Shown here: positions 25,294 through 35,945 of the stretch, piece by piece
Layout: each line of letters begins with the position of its first letter
How positions within the stretch are numbered: the stretch's first letter is position 1
Assembly: GCF_900188225.1 (NCBI RefSeq)
Contig: NZ_FZOC01000001.1
Location: 186,001-250,000 of the forward strand
DNA from: Humidesulfovibrio mexicanus
GTDB lineage: Bacteria; Desulfobacterota; Desulfovibrionia; Desulfovibrionales; Desulfovibrionaceae
DNA length: 64,000 nucleotides
Reading direction: 5' to 3'
Made by a program: the position numbers and the translations under genes
The notes under the pieces: generated by a model
Told to the model about the DNA's origin: nothing
Seen by the model: the letters and a program-made list of their open reading frames with translations, nothing else
Database searches by the model: none

Positions 25294-26679
25294 TCAGCGG
25301 ACGGAGACGAGCCACCCCCGCAGGGCGGCAAGCTGCGCCGCAACAGGGTCCGGCCCGGTGCCGCCGGGCAGAGAACGTCTGCGCACAGCCGCACCATGCC
25401 CCAACACGACGAACACATCCTGATCGACCAAAGGCGAAAAGCCCCGCAATTCCTCCAGGCTCAAATCCTCAAGCCGCACGCCCTTTTTTTCCGCCAGGGC
25501 GACAGCCGCGCCTGTGGCGTGGTGCGCCTCGCGAAACGGCAGCCCCCTGGCCGCAAGATAGTCGGCCAGCTCCGTGGCGTTCAAAAACCCCTTGTCCAGG
25601 GCCGCCAGCATCGCATCAGGCCGAAATTCAAGCACGGCCAACATGTCGGCCATGATGGACACCGAGGCGCTCACCGTCCGGTCCGCGTCGAAGAAGGGCT
25701 CCTTGTCCTCCTGCATGTCGCGGTTGTAGGTAAGCGGCAACCCCTTCATGATGGTCAAAAGCGTGGTGAGCGCGCCGTACACCCGTCCGGTCTTGCCTCG
25801 CATCAGCTCACACACGTCCGGGTTCTTCTTTTGCGGCATGATGCTCGAGCCCGTGGAATACGCGTCCGGCAGCTTGACGTAGCCAAAATTCGGATTGGCC
25901 CACAGGATGATTTCCTCGCACAGCCTGCTCAGGTGCATCATCACCACGCTGCCGCAAAACAGCGCCTCCAGCGCGTAGTCCCGGTCGCTCACGGCGTCCA
26001 TGCTGTTGGCGAAGGTGGCGGGAAAGCCCACGCCCTCGGCCACCAGGTCGGGCCGGATGGGATGCGTGGTGCCGGCCAGCGCCGCAGCGCCCAGCGGCGA
26101 CACGCGCACCCGCTTCAGGCAGTCGGCAAGGCGCTCGTGGTCCCGCTTGAACATCTGCGCGTAGGCGAGCAGATGCTGGGCCAGGCTCACAGGCTGGGCG
26201 GGCTGCAAGTGCGTACAGCCGGGCAGAAGCGTCTGCGCGTGCTCCTCCGCCCTGCCCGCCAGCACATCCACCAGGCGCGCCAGTTCGCAGCGCCACACCT
26301 CCAGACGGGCGTTCACGTGCAGGCGGAAGTCGAGCCCCACCTGGTCGTTACGGCTGCGCGCCGTGTGCAGCTTGCCGCCAACAGACCCGACGATCTCCGT
26401 CAGGCGGCGCTCGATGTTCATGTGCACGTCTTCCAGCTCGCGCTTCCAGACGAACGTTCCCGCCTCAATTTCGGACAACACCTGGTCCAGCCCGCGCACC
26501 AGCGTCTCGGCTTCATCAGGCGAAATGATGCCGGTCACGCCAAGCATCCTGGCATGGGCCTTGGACCCGGCGATGTCCTCGCGATACAAGGCCCTGTCGA
26601 AGCTCTCGGACTGGGTGTACTCCTCCACCGAAGCCGCCGAGGCCTCGGCGAAACGTCCGCCCCACATCTTCTTGGTCAT
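25294..26679 (-). CDS. argH: Argininosuccinate lyase
   Basis: 461 residues. It performs the last step of arginine synthesis, splitting argininosuccinate to arginine and fumarate. The family signature [12 protein letters not shown] is near residue 278, the catalytic-loop motif HTARSRNDQ near residue 107 and [11 protein letters not shown] near residue 155. The start at MTKKMWGG follows GGAG. It is third in argF-argG-argH on the same strand, separated from argG by a strong hairpin. Confidence 0.96.
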   Translation of the reverse strand: MTKKMWGGRFAEASAASVEEYTQSESFDRALYREDIAGSKAHARMLGVTGIISPDEAETLVRGLDQVLSEIEAGTFVWKRELEDVHMNIERRLTEIVGSVGGKLHTARSRNDQVGLDFRLHVNARLEVWRCELARLVDVLAGRAEEHAQTLLPGCTHLQPAQPVSLAQHLLAYAQMFKRDHERLADCLKRVRVSPLGAAALAGTTHPIRPDLVAEGVGFPATFANSMDAVSDRDYALEALFCGSVVMMHLSRLCEEIILWANPNFGYVKLPDAYSTGSSIMPQKKNPDVCELMRGKTGRVYGALTTLLTIMKGLPLTYNRDMQEDKEPFFDADRTVSASVSIMADMLAVLEFRPDAMLAALDKGFLNATELADYLAARGLPFREAHHATGAAVALAEKKGVRLEDLSLEELRGFSPLVDQDVFVVLGHGAAVRRRSLPGGTGPDPVAAQLAALRGWLVSVR

Positions 26680-26741
26680 GGTGTCGTCTCCTGGCGTCGC
26701 GTGCGATAACAGGGTGAGGCGCCGCCTTTCCAAGGCCCCCT

Positions 26742-26793
26742 CATGCCCTCCGGGTGTTCGCTGCCCAGAGGCCGTGAACACCCGGAGGGCATG
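26742..26793. repeat. 18-bp perfect inverted repeat between argG and argH
   Basis: Arms at 26742-26759 (CATGCCCTCCGGGTGTTC) and 26776-26793, loop 16 bases. There is no T-run. It may act in mRNA processing, partial termination or argG message stability. Confidence 0.6.
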
Positions 26794-26852
26794 GGAACCC
26801 AGAAGGGGTATGCCCCCGCGCCGGGGCCCAGGGGAAGCGCCCCGAAGCGCTT

Positions 26853-28049
<1,197 letters not shown>

Positions 28050-28074
28050 TGGCTTCTCCGCGTGTGCGATGTGG

Positions 28075-28980
28075 TTACAGGGCCTCGAAGACCCACTCGA
28101 GAACGGCCTTCTGCATGTGCAGGCGGTTCTCGGCCTCGTCGAAGATCATGTCCGCGTTGGCCTCGAACACTTCGTCGGAAATTTCCTCGCCCCGGTGCGC
28201 GGGCAGGCAGTGCATGACCTTGCAGCCCGGCTTGGCCAGTGCCATAAGGCCGTCGTTCAGCTGGTACCCCTCGAAGGCGGCCTCGCGCCGGAGCTGCTCG
28301 GCTTCCTGCCCCATGGAGGCCCAGACGTCGGTATTCAGGTAGTCGGCGTCCCTGGCGGCCACGGCGGGGTCTTCCGTCAACGTGACGCGCGCGCCCAGCG
28401 CCTTGGCCCTGGCCACGATGTCCGTATCCGGGGTGTAGCCCGAGGGGCAGGCCAGGGTGAGGTCGAAGCCGTACAGGGCCGCGGCCTCGATCCACGAATG
28501 CGCCATGTTGTTGCCGTCGCCGATCCAGCCCACCTTGAGGGCGGGCAGGTCCGGCGTGCGCTCGTACATGGTGAGCACATCGCTCATGACCTGGCAGGGG
28601 TGGTGTTCGTCGGTGAGGGCGTTGACCACGGGAATGCTGCCCCACTCCACAAGGGTCTCCAGCTTCTCCTGCCCGAAGGTGCGCACCACAAGCGCGTCGG
28701 CGTAGCGCGAAAGCACGCGGGCGGTGTCCTTGAGCGGCTCGTTCCGGCCCAGCTGTGATTCGTGCGGGGTCAGAAACACCGTCTGGCCGCCCAGGTGCCG
28801 CACGGCCACCTCAAAAGACACGCGCGTACGCGTGGAGGCCTTCTCGAAAATGAGGATGACGGTTTTGCCGTCCAGCATCCTGGTGCGGATGTCGCCATCC
28901 TTGAGAGCCTTGGCGCGCAGCAGCACGGCGCGTGCCTCTTCCTTTGAGAGGTCGAGGATGTTCAGAAAGTGTCTGGGCAT
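28075..28980 (-). CDS. argF: Ornithine carbamoyltransferase
   Basis: 301 residues. It makes citrulline from ornithine and carbamoyl phosphate. The carbamoyl-phosphate motif [11 protein letters not shown] is near residue 50, HPCQ near residue 128, and the ornithine-side motif [10 protein letters not shown] near residue 260. It is first of the argFGH cluster. Confidence 0.97.
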   Translation of the reverse strand: MPRHFLNILDLSKEEARAVLLRAKALKDGDIRTRMLDGKTVILIFEKASTRTRVSFEVAVRHLGGQTVFLTPHESQLGRNEPLKDTARVLSRYADALVVRTFGQEKLETLVEWGSIPVVNALTDEHHPCQVMSDVLTMYERTPDLPALKVGWIGDGNNMAHSWIEAAALYGFDLTLACPSGYTPDTDIVARAKALGARVTLTEDPAVAARDADYLNTDVWASMGQEAEQLRREAAFEGYQLNDGLMALAKPGCKVMHCLPAHRGEEISDEVFEANADMIFDEAENRLHMQKAVLEWVFEAL

Positions 28981-29092
28981 GACGGATACTCCTCAAAAGC
29001 CGCCCCGTGGCGATTTGTGGAAAAAGGGCATTTTGCCCAAGGCAGCTGCGCTTGTAAAGGGAAAGCGCGCCAAGACGGCGCAGGTCCTGGCT

Positions 29093-29539
29093 TCAGGCCA
29101 GACAGGCGCGCGCCACGGCGCGCTCGGTCAACTCGTCCATCTCCGGTCCGTGGTCATGCCCGGCCAGATGCAGAATGCCATGAGCAAGCAGACGGGCCGT
29201 GTGTTCGCGGGGCCCTTGCCCATAGAGAAAGGCCTCGCGGACAAGGGTCTCCGCGGAAAGAAACAGCGCCCCAAGGTCACGGGGCCGCGCAGGATCGTCC
29301 TCGGGGAAACTCAGGATATTGGTGGGCCCAAGGCAGCCCAGAAATTCCGCATTGAGCTCGGCCTGCGCCGCGTCGTCGACCACGGTCAGGGAAAGCCCCG
29401 CACCGGAGAGGTCCAGGGCGGCGAGAAGAATGGCGACGAGTTCCAGCAACTCGCGCCGGGTGAGCGGGAAGCGGGGGTCCAGGCAGGAGGGCGCGGCCTC
29501 GATGCTCAAGGCGACTCTGGATACGCGCGCCACGGTCAT
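29093..29539 (-). CDS. ybeY: Endoribonuclease YbeY (rRNA maturation)
   Basis: 148 residues. The zinc site HGILHLAGHDH near residues 125-135 is the family signature (HGxLHLxGxDH). NILSFPED precedes it. The start overlaps the PhoH-like stop by 4 bases, the usual phoH-ybeY pairing in rRNA processing. Confidence 0.94.
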   Translation of the reverse strand: MTVARVSRVALSIEAAPSCLDPRFPLTRRELLELVAILLAALDLSGAGLSLTVVDDAAQAELNAEFLGCLGPTNILSFPEDDPARPRDLGALFLSAETLVREAFLYGQGPREHTARLLAHGILHLAGHDHGPEMDELTERAVARACLA

Positions 29540-30558
29540 GCGCGCTCCTTGCCCCTCTCGACGTCGCGTCTCTCGGCCTCGCGCCCCCCGCCCTGCCGCT
29601 GTTCGCGCTCGTAGGCCTGCACGATGCGGCCCACCAGCGGATGGCGGATGACGTCCTCCTCATGGAACCGCACGAAGCCAATACCCTTGACCCCTTGCAG
29701 GATGCGGCTGGCGTCGACGAGCCCGGAGCGGGCCTGGCTCGGCAGGTCGATCTGGGTCACGTCGCCGGTGACCACCGCACGGGAACCGAAGCCCAGCCTC
29801 GTGAGAAACATCTTCATCTGCTCCGGCGTGGTGTTCTGGGCCTCGTCAAGGATGACGAAGGCATCGTTCAAGGTGCGGCCGCGCATGAAGGCCAACGGGG
29901 CCACCTCGATGACGCCGGTCTCGAGCATGTCCTGCACGCGGGCGAAGTCCAGCATGTCGTGCAGGGCGTCGTATAGCGGACGCAGATACGGGTTGACCTT
30001 TTCGGCCAGGTCGCCGGGCAGGAAGCCGAGCTTCTCCCCGGCCTCCACCGCCGGGCGGGCCAGCACGATGCGCTTGACCTCCCTGCGCATGAGGGCGGAA
30101 ACGGCCAGCGCCACGGCAAGATACGTCTTGCCCGTGCCCGCCGGGCCGATGGCGAACACGAGGTCGTTTGCACGGATGGCTTCCAGGTAGTCGCGCTGGC
30201 TGATGGTCTTGGGCGCGATGGTCTTCTTGGGCGAGGCCACGTACACCGTGTCCATGAAGATGCGCCGAACGTCCGCTCCGGGTTCGCGCAGCAGGATGCG
30301 CCAGGCGCAGTCAACGTCCTGCGGGTGCACCTGCCTGCCCTCGCGCAGCAGCCCGTACAACTGCGTCAACACTCCGGCGCAGACCTCCACAAGGTCGGTC
30401 TCGCCGCGCAAGGTGGCGCTGGTCCCACGCGTTTCAATGGCCACGCCGCTCTTCTCGGTGAGCAGGGCCAGGTTGGCGCCCTGCGGACCAAACAATTTGT
30501 TGGCCAGACCAGAATCCTGAAACTCCAGCTTGCGGCTGGCGCCGCCTTCCATGCTCAT
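29536..30558 (-). CDS. phoH: PhoH-family P-loop ATPase
   Basis: About 340 residues. An N-terminal KH-like region (LALLTEKSGVAIETRG) precedes the PhoH ATPase: Walker A GPAGTGKTYLA near residue 142, ARPAVEAGEKLGFLPGD, Walker B FVILDEAQNTT and TGDVTQIDLP. Two in-frame ATGs lie 6 bp apart and neither has a decisive ribosome site. The C-terminal tail is Arg/Glu-rich. It pairs with ybeY and probably acts in RNA metabolism. Confidence 0.9.
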   Translation of the reverse strand: MSMEGGASRKLEFQDSGLANKLFGPQGANLALLTEKSGVAIETRGTSATLRGETDLVEVCAGVLTQLYGLLREGRQVHPQDVDCAWRILLREPGADVRRIFMDTVYVASPKKTIAPKTISQRDYLEAIRANDLVFAIGPAGTGKTYLAVALAVSALMRREVKRIVLARPAVEAGEKLGFLPGDLAEKVNPYLRPLYDALHDMLDFARVQDMLETGVIEVAPLAFMRGRTLNDAFVILDEAQNTTPEQMKMFLTRLGFGSRAVVTGDVTQIDLPSQARSGLVDASRILQGVKGIGFVRFHEEDVIRHPLVGRIVQAYEREQRQGGGREAERRDVERGKERA

Positions 30559-30640
30559 GCCCTGCGAATGCCTCCGTGTGCTGCCAATGGCATTGGCTAC
30601 CGCAATCGGCGCCGCCCCGCAAGACCGCGAGCCGTTTCCG

Positions 30641-31714
30641 TCAATGACCATGCCCTGCGCCGCGCGCGAGCCACGCCCGCGCGATGAGCGCCAAAAGCAA
30701 AATGGCGCTGGACGTTTCCACCCAGGCGGGCAGAGCCTCGCCCACTTGGCCGAGAATGGCGTGGATGTCAAAACCAAGAGCGGCATACAGGCGGTTGGCC
30801 AGAACACCGAACAGCAGCGAACACGCCGCGATGGATGCGACATAGACCGCCGTAAGCGCGGGACCGAAGCTGCGGGCCATGACGGTGATGGTGGTGGCGT
30901 TCGTGGCTGGTCCCGAGAGCAGGAACACAAGCGCCGCGCCAGGGGAAAGCCCCTTCAGAAGCAACGATGCCGCGATGGGCGTGGAGCTTGACGCGCAGAC
31001 GTACATTGGAATCCCCGCCGCCAGCATGATGAGCATGGAAGACAATTCGCCGCCCGGAACATCGCTGAAGAAATCAGGAGGCAAAATCAGCGAGATGGCT
31101 CCGGCCACGAGGATTCCGATGCACAGCCAGCCCCCCACGTCGGAAAGCATCTCGTCGAAGGCTTCGCCAACTCCGGCGCGCAGCCGAACGCACATCCCCG
31201 CCGCATGATCGTGCTGATTCCCGGCAGAGCAGCCACCGCAACAGCAATCCGCACCAGCCAAAGGCGACAATGTCTGCGGTTCCTGTCGCAGCAGCCTTTC
31301 AGGCAAAAGGTTGGCGGCCAATCCCGCGGCCACGGCCGTGATCAACGCGGCCAAGGGCCGCAACGCCGTCATCAGCGGATCGATCATGGCCCAGGTAACG
31401 GCCAAGGAATCCACTCCTGTTTCCGGCGTCGAAATCATAAAGGCCGTGGTGGCTCCCGGACCAGCTCCCTGCCGTTTGAGCCCCAGCGCGGCGGGCACGA
31501 CCCCGCAGGAACACAGCGGCAACGGAACGCCCAGGGCCGCGGCCTTGAACACCGAAAGCGGCCCCCGCCCGCCCAAATGCCGCGTCAGCAATCCGTCCGG
31601 CAGCAGCCCCTTGAGCACTCCGGCGAAGAGAAACCCAAGCAGGACATACGGCGCGGCCTCTCGCAGCACCCCCCAGCATTGCATCAAATAGGCCGATACC
31701 AACCCGCCTTCCAT
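30641..31714 (-). CDS. SO_0444-type Cu/Zn efflux permease (DUF318 family)
   Basis: 357 residues with about eight membrane helices in two bundles. Family marks are PLPLCSCGVVPAALGLKRQGA near residue 60 and ASSSTPIAASLLLKG near residue 255. A central metal-binding loop is rich in Cys and His (DCCCGGCSAGNQHDH). AGGGGG lies 6 bases before the ATG. It is downstream of an SmtB/ArsR-type repressor on the same strand, with a candidate operator just before the gene. This points to export of zinc, copper or cadmium. Confidence 0.85.
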   Translation of the reverse strand: MEGGLVSAYLMQCWGVLREAAPYVLLGFLFAGVLKGLLPDGLLTRHLGGRGPLSVFKAAALGVPLPLCSCGVVPAALGLKRQGAGPGATTAFMISTPETGVDSLAVTWAMIDPLMTALRPLAALITAVAAGLAANLLPERLLRQEPQTLSPLAGADCCCGGCSAGNQHDHAAGMCVRLRAGVGEAFDEMLSDVGGWLCIGILVAGAISLILPPDFFSDVPGGELSSMLIMLAAGIPMYVCASSSTPIAASLLLKGLSPGAALVFLLSGPATNATTITVMARSFGPALTAVYVASIAACSLLFGVLANRLYAALGFDIHAILGQVGEALPAWVETSSAILLLALIARAWLARGAGHGH

Positions 31715-31729
31715 GCGTGGCCCCCTAGA

Positions 31730-31755
31730 TGAACAAACATTTGAGCACTTATTCA
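31730..31755. promoter_or_regulatory. Candidate 12-2-12 ArsR/SmtB operator
   Basis: An imperfect 26-bp palindrome opening TGAACAAACATT and closing AGCACTTATTCA, with a 2-base centre (7 of 12 half-site positions match). It lies 16 bp before the permease start, in an AT-rich gap, as expected for SmtB-type repression. Confidence 0.5.
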
Positions 31756-31779
31756 TACGTAAAACAAAAAAATAGCGCC

Positions 31780-32199
31780 CTATTCCAATACATGCTCCAG
31801 ACCCTGGGTGATAAGGCTATGCACATGGCCATCGTCCAGGGCGTAAAAAACGTTCTTCCCTTCCTTGCGGGCGCGAACCAGTTTTGCCGTGCGCAACAGC
31901 CGCAGTTGGTGCGACACGGCTGAGGCGCTCACGTTCAACACCGCCGCAAGATCGCACACGCACAATTCTCCCAGGCTCAAGGCATGCAGAATGCGGACGC
32001 GGGTTCGGTCTCCAAGCAAACTGAATAGTTCCGCAAGCCCATCGGCCGTGGCGTCATCGAGAAACGAGGAGCGCACACGAGCCACCCTGTCCTGATGGAC
32101 ACAAACGTCTTCGCACTGCTCCGGTACGGAGAGGCTGTCCTGCGGCTGCGCACGCGCCCTGTCCGCACTCGGACCGACTTCGCATGAACGATTGCTCAT
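31780..32199 (-). CDS. ArsR/SmtB-family metal-responsive repressor
   Basis: 139 residues. The winged-helix core runs LFSLLGDRTRVRILHAL, ELCVCDLA and SASAVSHQLRLLRTAKLV. The alpha-5 zinc motif DxHx10HxxE is complete at the C-terminus (DGHVHSLITQGLEHVLE), and ELCVCD adds an alpha-3 Cys pair; N-terminal Cys residues (CEDVC) may complete a CadC-like site. It is probably a Zn/Cd/Pb sensor. A second TGAA...TTCA element overlaps its start (32185-32206), hinting at autoregulation. No strong ribosome site was seen. Confidence 0.9.
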   Translation of the reverse strand: MSNRSCEVGPSADRARAQPQDSLSVPEQCEDVCVHQDRVARVRSSFLDDATADGLAELFSLLGDRTRVRILHALSLGELCVCDLAAVLNVSASAVSHQLRLLRTAKLVRARKEGKNVFYALDDGHVHSLITQGLEHVLE

Positions 32200-32206
32200 A
32201 TATTCA
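32185..32206. promoter_or_regulatory. Possible second repressor operator at the arsR start
   Basis: A 22-bp element with TGAACG at one end and TATTCA at the other, overlapping the repressor start codon. It is weaker than the 31730-31755 element; an autoregulatory site is inferred only. Confidence 0.3.
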
Positions 32207-32236
32207 AGATACCCTTCACCCTCACGTTTGTCAAAC

Positions 32237-33319
32237 CTATTGCCTCGCCGTGGCCTCGGTAAGCAGGGTGACGTTGCTTTTGGTGAAGAAGCCCTCAAAT
32301 CCCTCGTACCGTTGGATGTATTCATTGACAATGAGCGTGTGCGGCGAAGGCCGACTGAAGGTCTGCTTGAGGCCCTCCTCCGGCGAGCCCACCAGTTCAA
32401 GCAGGAACTCCATTCCCTGGGCCTTGAGCCCGGCGAAGGTCTCCTCGATGCGACTGGTGCGGAAGGCCAAGTGGTGGATGCGCCGCCCGTAGTTCCTGAT
32501 GAACTTCTCCGTGGGCCCCTCCTGCCCGTCAGCTGAATCGCCCAGGCCGGAGGTGATGACCATGGCATAGGGCTCGCCCGGCAGGCGTGCAACATTGGTG
32601 ATGGAATTCAAGTTGTCCACGTACACGGCCATGGAAAACTCGTAGTTGGTTAGTTCCAAGAACTCCACGATGGCATCGTCGCGGTCCCGCGCCCGTACGC
32701 GAACAGAGGCATGGTCGAACACGCCGATCTGTCGCAAATGTGGCGCGTCGGGCTTTGCGAAACGCAGCCCGCCCGATCGACAGGGCTCCAATGCCCGCGA
32801 GTTCGATCCGACTTCCCGTTGCACAAATCCGTAGGACAGGGCGCTGCATGTCGACACTGCGGTCCGGATGAAGAGGCCACCGTCAGAGCGCACGGGCGCT
32901 TCTGTCATAAACCGCACCCCACGGCGTTTCTGTATGCCGACATAGCGCTCCAGGTCGGGACAGGCGAAAACCATGCTCTCCACGCGACTGCGCGGCACAT
33001 GGAAAGACTTTGGGCCCAAAGGTTCAGATGCGAATGCCCAGTTGGGTGCGGTGCGGGTGCGCAAGAGAAAATTCGCGGATCCGGCAAGGGTCAGCAGACA
33101 CCCTTGCCCATCTGGAAAAAGGAAATGCCCGCCGTAACCGTAGCCTGTGGTTCCTAAAAATTCTACAACAGCGTCTTCAAGATGGTCCGGGGCCACACTG
33201 ACCACGACTGTATCCAGCCCGCCGACAAGTCCTGCGAGGCCTGAGTCCCGACGCATTGCGTCCACCTGCTCCACACGTCTGCGCAACTCGGTATCGTCAT
33301 TGCGAAACCCCACACTCAT
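32237..33319 (-). CDS. 4-hydroxyphenylpyruvate dioxygenase-like VOC protein
   Basis: 360 residues of paired vicinal-oxygen-chelate domains. The C-terminal half keeps an HPPD-like Fe(II) triad: His203 (VFDHASV), His282/283 (RIHHLAF) and Glu333 (IVNEYIQRY), ending EGFEGFFTKSNV as in HPPD. The N-terminal domain is less conserved. True HPPD uses O2, which is notable in an anaerobe, so the substrate may be another 2-oxo acid or the role may be oxygen-related. GGGGAGG lies 5 bases before the ATG. It shares no operon with tyrosine catabolism genes here. Confidence 0.78.
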   Translation of the reverse strand: MSVGFRNDDTELRRRVEQVDAMRRDSGLAGLVGGLDTVVVSVAPDHLEDAVVEFLGTTGYGYGGHFLFPDGQGCLLTLAGSANFLLRTRTAPNWAFASEPLGPKSFHVPRSRVESMVFACPDLERYVGIQKRRGVRFMTEAPVRSDGGLFIRTAVSTCSALSYGFVQREVGSNSRALEPCRSGGLRFAKPDAPHLRQIGVFDHASVRVRARDRDDAIVEFLELTNYEFSMAVYVDNLNSITNVARLPGEPYAMVITSGLGDSADGQEGPTEKFIRNYGRRIHHLAFRTSRIEETFAGLKAQGMEFLLELVGSPEEGLKQTFSRPSPHTLIVNEYIQRYEGFEGFFTKSNVTLLTEATARQ

Positions 33320-33463
33320 GCAGCCTCCCCGCGCCTCGGGCGCAACTCAAAAACACGTCAACACCACCCCCAAACTCCTGCGCACCTAATTGACACAGCC
33401 AAGGGAGTGGACGTAATATACGTAGCTATTCCCAAAAGAACAACCACGGGCAAAGGAATCCCC

Positions 33464-34681
33464 ATGCTGACCCCAGAAAAAGAACACGCTGAAGCCTCGG
33501 AACGCCTCTCCGAGCTGTTGCGCCAGGCTGCCATGGGGTGCATGGTCGGGGTGCCGCAATGGGAGGATTTTGCAGCAAGCACCGGGCAAGGCGCGTATGT
33601 CGAAGCCATGCAGCGCTTGACGCGGCTCGAACTGCCGCCTGAAGAAGCGAAGGAGAACCTGCTCGGCATCGTGTCCCACCAGCAAAGCCTCTGCCAGGAG
33701 CTCGGCCGTCCGGTAAGCCTGATCACCGCCACCTGTGATTTCTTCATGCACGTTCGCCCGCTGCTGCGCGACCCCATCCTCGTGGAGGTGCGCCTGCTAC
33801 AGCAAAAAGAGGAATGCGCGTACCGAGACGAGCTCACCGGCCTGTTCAACCGCCGCTCCTTCAACCAGGAGGTGCCCAGGGAGATGGAGCGCTTCCGTCG
33901 CTTCGGGCAGCCCTTTTCGCTGCTCATGCTGGACCTGGATCATTTCAAAATATTCAACGACCGTCACGGGCACTCGGCCGGGGACCAAGCCTTGCGCGAT
34001 GTCTCCAGAATCATGCAGGAAAAGGCCCGGCTGTACGACCGGGTGGTTCGCTACGGGGGCGAAGAATTCGCCGTCATTCTCCCGCAGACCTCGGCAGAAG
34101 AAGCGCTGTTCATGGCTGAGCGCATCCGGGAAGCAATGGCTGAACACCATGTGCTTTACGCGGGGGAGGATCTCGGAGCCATAACCATCAGCATCGGCGT
34201 GGCCGCTTTCCCCCAAGACGCGCTCAGCATGTCGGACCTTGTGCGCAACGCGGACAAGGCGCTCTATCTCGCCAAGCAGGAACGCAACAGGGTGCGCAGA
34301 TTCCAGGACAGCCAGCGCAGCCACCCCCGGTACACCCTGAGCACTCCCCTGCCCTTCCGGATCATGAGCGGGCAGACTGGCCGCATCGATGCTGACGTCC
34401 TGGACATGAGCCTGGGCGGGCTCTCCTGCAAAGTTCGGAAATCCCTGCCCAAGGCCTCAACGTTGCATCTGGTGCTCTCCGATCCCGAGCGTCTCGTCCA
34501 CCTCCCTCTGCAGGCAGAGGTGCGGCGCGTTGTGGAGACAGAAGACAGGAGCTACCAGATAGGGCTGTCCTTCCGGCTGGAGAGCGTGGAGGATCAAATG
34601 AAGCTCATGGCCCTGCTCGAAGGCCGCATGACCGTTCCGGGACATGTTGCGGAAGTGCAACCCGGCATCTCCGACGCCTAG
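33464..34681 (+). CDS. Diguanylate cyclase with C-terminal PilZ domain
   Basis: 405 residues. An N-terminal helical region of about 115 residues is followed by an intact GGDEF domain (YRDELTGLFNRRSF, metal Asp in MLDLDHFK, GGEEF at 198-202). An inhibitory I-site RLYD lies five residues before GGEEF. A PilZ domain follows (RSHPR near 297, then DMSLGG). It therefore probably makes c-di-GMP and also binds it. The start follows AAAGGA. Its TAG stop shares the tetranucleotide CTAG with the stop of the convergent glycosyltransferase gene. Confidence 0.92.
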   Translation: MLTPEKEHAEASERLSELLRQAAMGCMVGVPQWEDFAASTGQGAYVEAMQRLTRLELPPEEAKENLLGIVSHQQSLCQELGRPVSLITATCDFFMHVRPLLRDPILVEVRLLQQKEECAYRDELTGLFNRRSFNQEVPREMERFRRFGQPFSLLMLDLDHFKIFNDRHGHSAGDQALRDVSRIMQEKARLYDRVVRYGGEEFAVILPQTSAEEALFMAERIREAMAEHHVLYAGEDLGAITISIGVAAFPQDALSMSDLVRNADKALYLAKQERNRVRRFQDSQRSHPRYTLSTPLPFRIMSGQTGRIDADVLDMSLGGLSCKVRKSLPKASTLHLVLSDPERLVHLPLQAEVRRVVETEDRSYQIGLSFRLESVEDQMKLMALLEGRMTVPGHVAEVQPGISDA

Positions 34682-35925
34682 ACGCCTTCCCCCTGCGGCC
34701 AACACCGGTACAGGGTGGCCAGGTCCTCAAGGCCAAGGGACTGCATGAACACAGCCACCTCGGCGGCCACCTTCGGCAGCTCTCCGCTGCGCGTGATCTC
34801 GGTCCGCCAGGCCAGCCAGTTTTCAGCCATGGACAGCCGCTTGGCGTCCCCGCACAGCCTGGCCAACCGGGCCAACTCGACCATGCACTCCGCATCCGGA
34901 CAAAACCGGCTTTGCAGAAACCGCTGGGCGCAGGCGCCCGCCACATCCCCCCAGGCCTCAAGCATCCCGGCGAGATGTCCATACCCGGCAAGCCATAAGG
35001 GCTCGCGCTGGAGCAGCTCCGCGCACTCCGCAGCTCCGAGCCCCTGCGAGAGCCTCCCGGCAAAGATCCGCTCCCTGCGTGGCGGCAGCGCAAGATACGG
35101 GCGCAGCACGGCATTCAGGCGCAACTCGTAGCCATCGCGCGCAGCGTGAAAGGCCAGATCCGGCACGAGCAGTGTGAGGCAGCGCTCCTTGAGCACGCGC
35201 GCGTTGTGCGCCTCGTGGTCATTGCGGCCGGGAGTCTGGCTTGCCAGGTGGATGATGACGCTCTCCGGCACGCACAACTGCTGGAACCCCTTGCGGTTGA
35301 TGCGGACACCAAGCTCCACGTCCTCCCCGCCATTGCGGTACTGTTCGCAAAAGCCGCCGCATTCGTCGAAAAGCACACGGGGCAGAAACAAGGCCGCGGC
35401 GGTAAGCGCCTGCACGGCCCTGCGCTTGCGCACAAGAGGGTGCCCGATGGGAAAAAATTCATAGACATGCTTCGGATAGAGTTGCGGCCCAACGGCGATG
35501 CCCAAGTGCTGCACCCGTGCGCCAAGGAGCGGATCGTCCGGATAGCGCAAAAGCGGGCCGACGGCACCGATGCGCCCGTCGGCTTCCAGCGACTGCAACA
35601 GAGGGGGCAGCCAGTTCGGAGACATCAGGGTGTCGTTGTTCAGGAAAAACAGCAGTGGCGAGGCGGCCGCGCGTGCGCCTGCGTTGCAGGCCGGGCCGAA
35701 GTTCCGGTTGGTCTCGAAGCGCAGCAGGCGGAAGCGCCCCGGAAAAAGTGCCTGGCCCAAGGGCAGACAGTCCGTGGCAGTGCCGTCGGAGGAGGCGTTG
35801 TCCGCCACCACGACCTCGAAGTCCACGCCGACCGTGTGTTGGCGCAGACTCTCCAGACAGGCCCGCGTCAGTTCCCACTTGTTGAACACCGGAATAACGC
35901 AGGAAAACAACGGCACGGCGTTCAT
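34678..35925 (-). CDS. Family 2 glycosyltransferase
   Basis: 415 residues. GT-A fold: CVIPVFNKWELTRACLESL at the N-terminus, VVADNASSDGTA, FETNRNFGPACNAGA and the metal-binding FFLNNDTLM. About 160 C-terminal residues form a helical, TPR-like tail. It is 20 bp downstream of a second GT2 gene, suggesting a two-gene unit for surface-glycan or flagellin glycosylation. The acceptor is unknown. Confidence 0.88.
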   Translation of the reverse strand: MNAVPLFSCVIPVFNKWELTRACLESLRQHTVGVDFEVVVADNASSDGTATDCLPLGQALFPGRFRLLRFETNRNFGPACNAGARAAASPLLFFLNNDTLMSPNWLPPLLQSLEADGRIGAVGPLLRYPDDPLLGARVQHLGIAVGPQLYPKHVYEFFPIGHPLVRKRRAVQALTAAALFLPRVLFDECGGFCEQYRNGGEDVELGVRINRKGFQQLCVPESVIIHLASQTPGRNDHEAHNARVLKERCLTLLVPDLAFHAARDGYELRLNAVLRPYLALPPRRERIFAGRLSQGLGAAECAELLQREPLWLAGYGHLAGMLEAWGDVAGACAQRFLQSRFCPDAECMVELARLARLCGDAKRLSMAENWLAWRTEITRSGELPKVAAEVAVFMQSLGLEDLATLYRCWPQGEGV

Positions 35926-35945
35926 CCTGCCCTCCCCTTCGCGGC

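Noticed and set aside
24088-26709. Very long open frame (over 870 codons) on the plus strand opposite hydB and argH
   Set aside because: It lies antisense to two unmistakable enzyme genes, is rich in Arg/His/Gly as expected for a GC-rich shadow frame, and has no recognisable domain.
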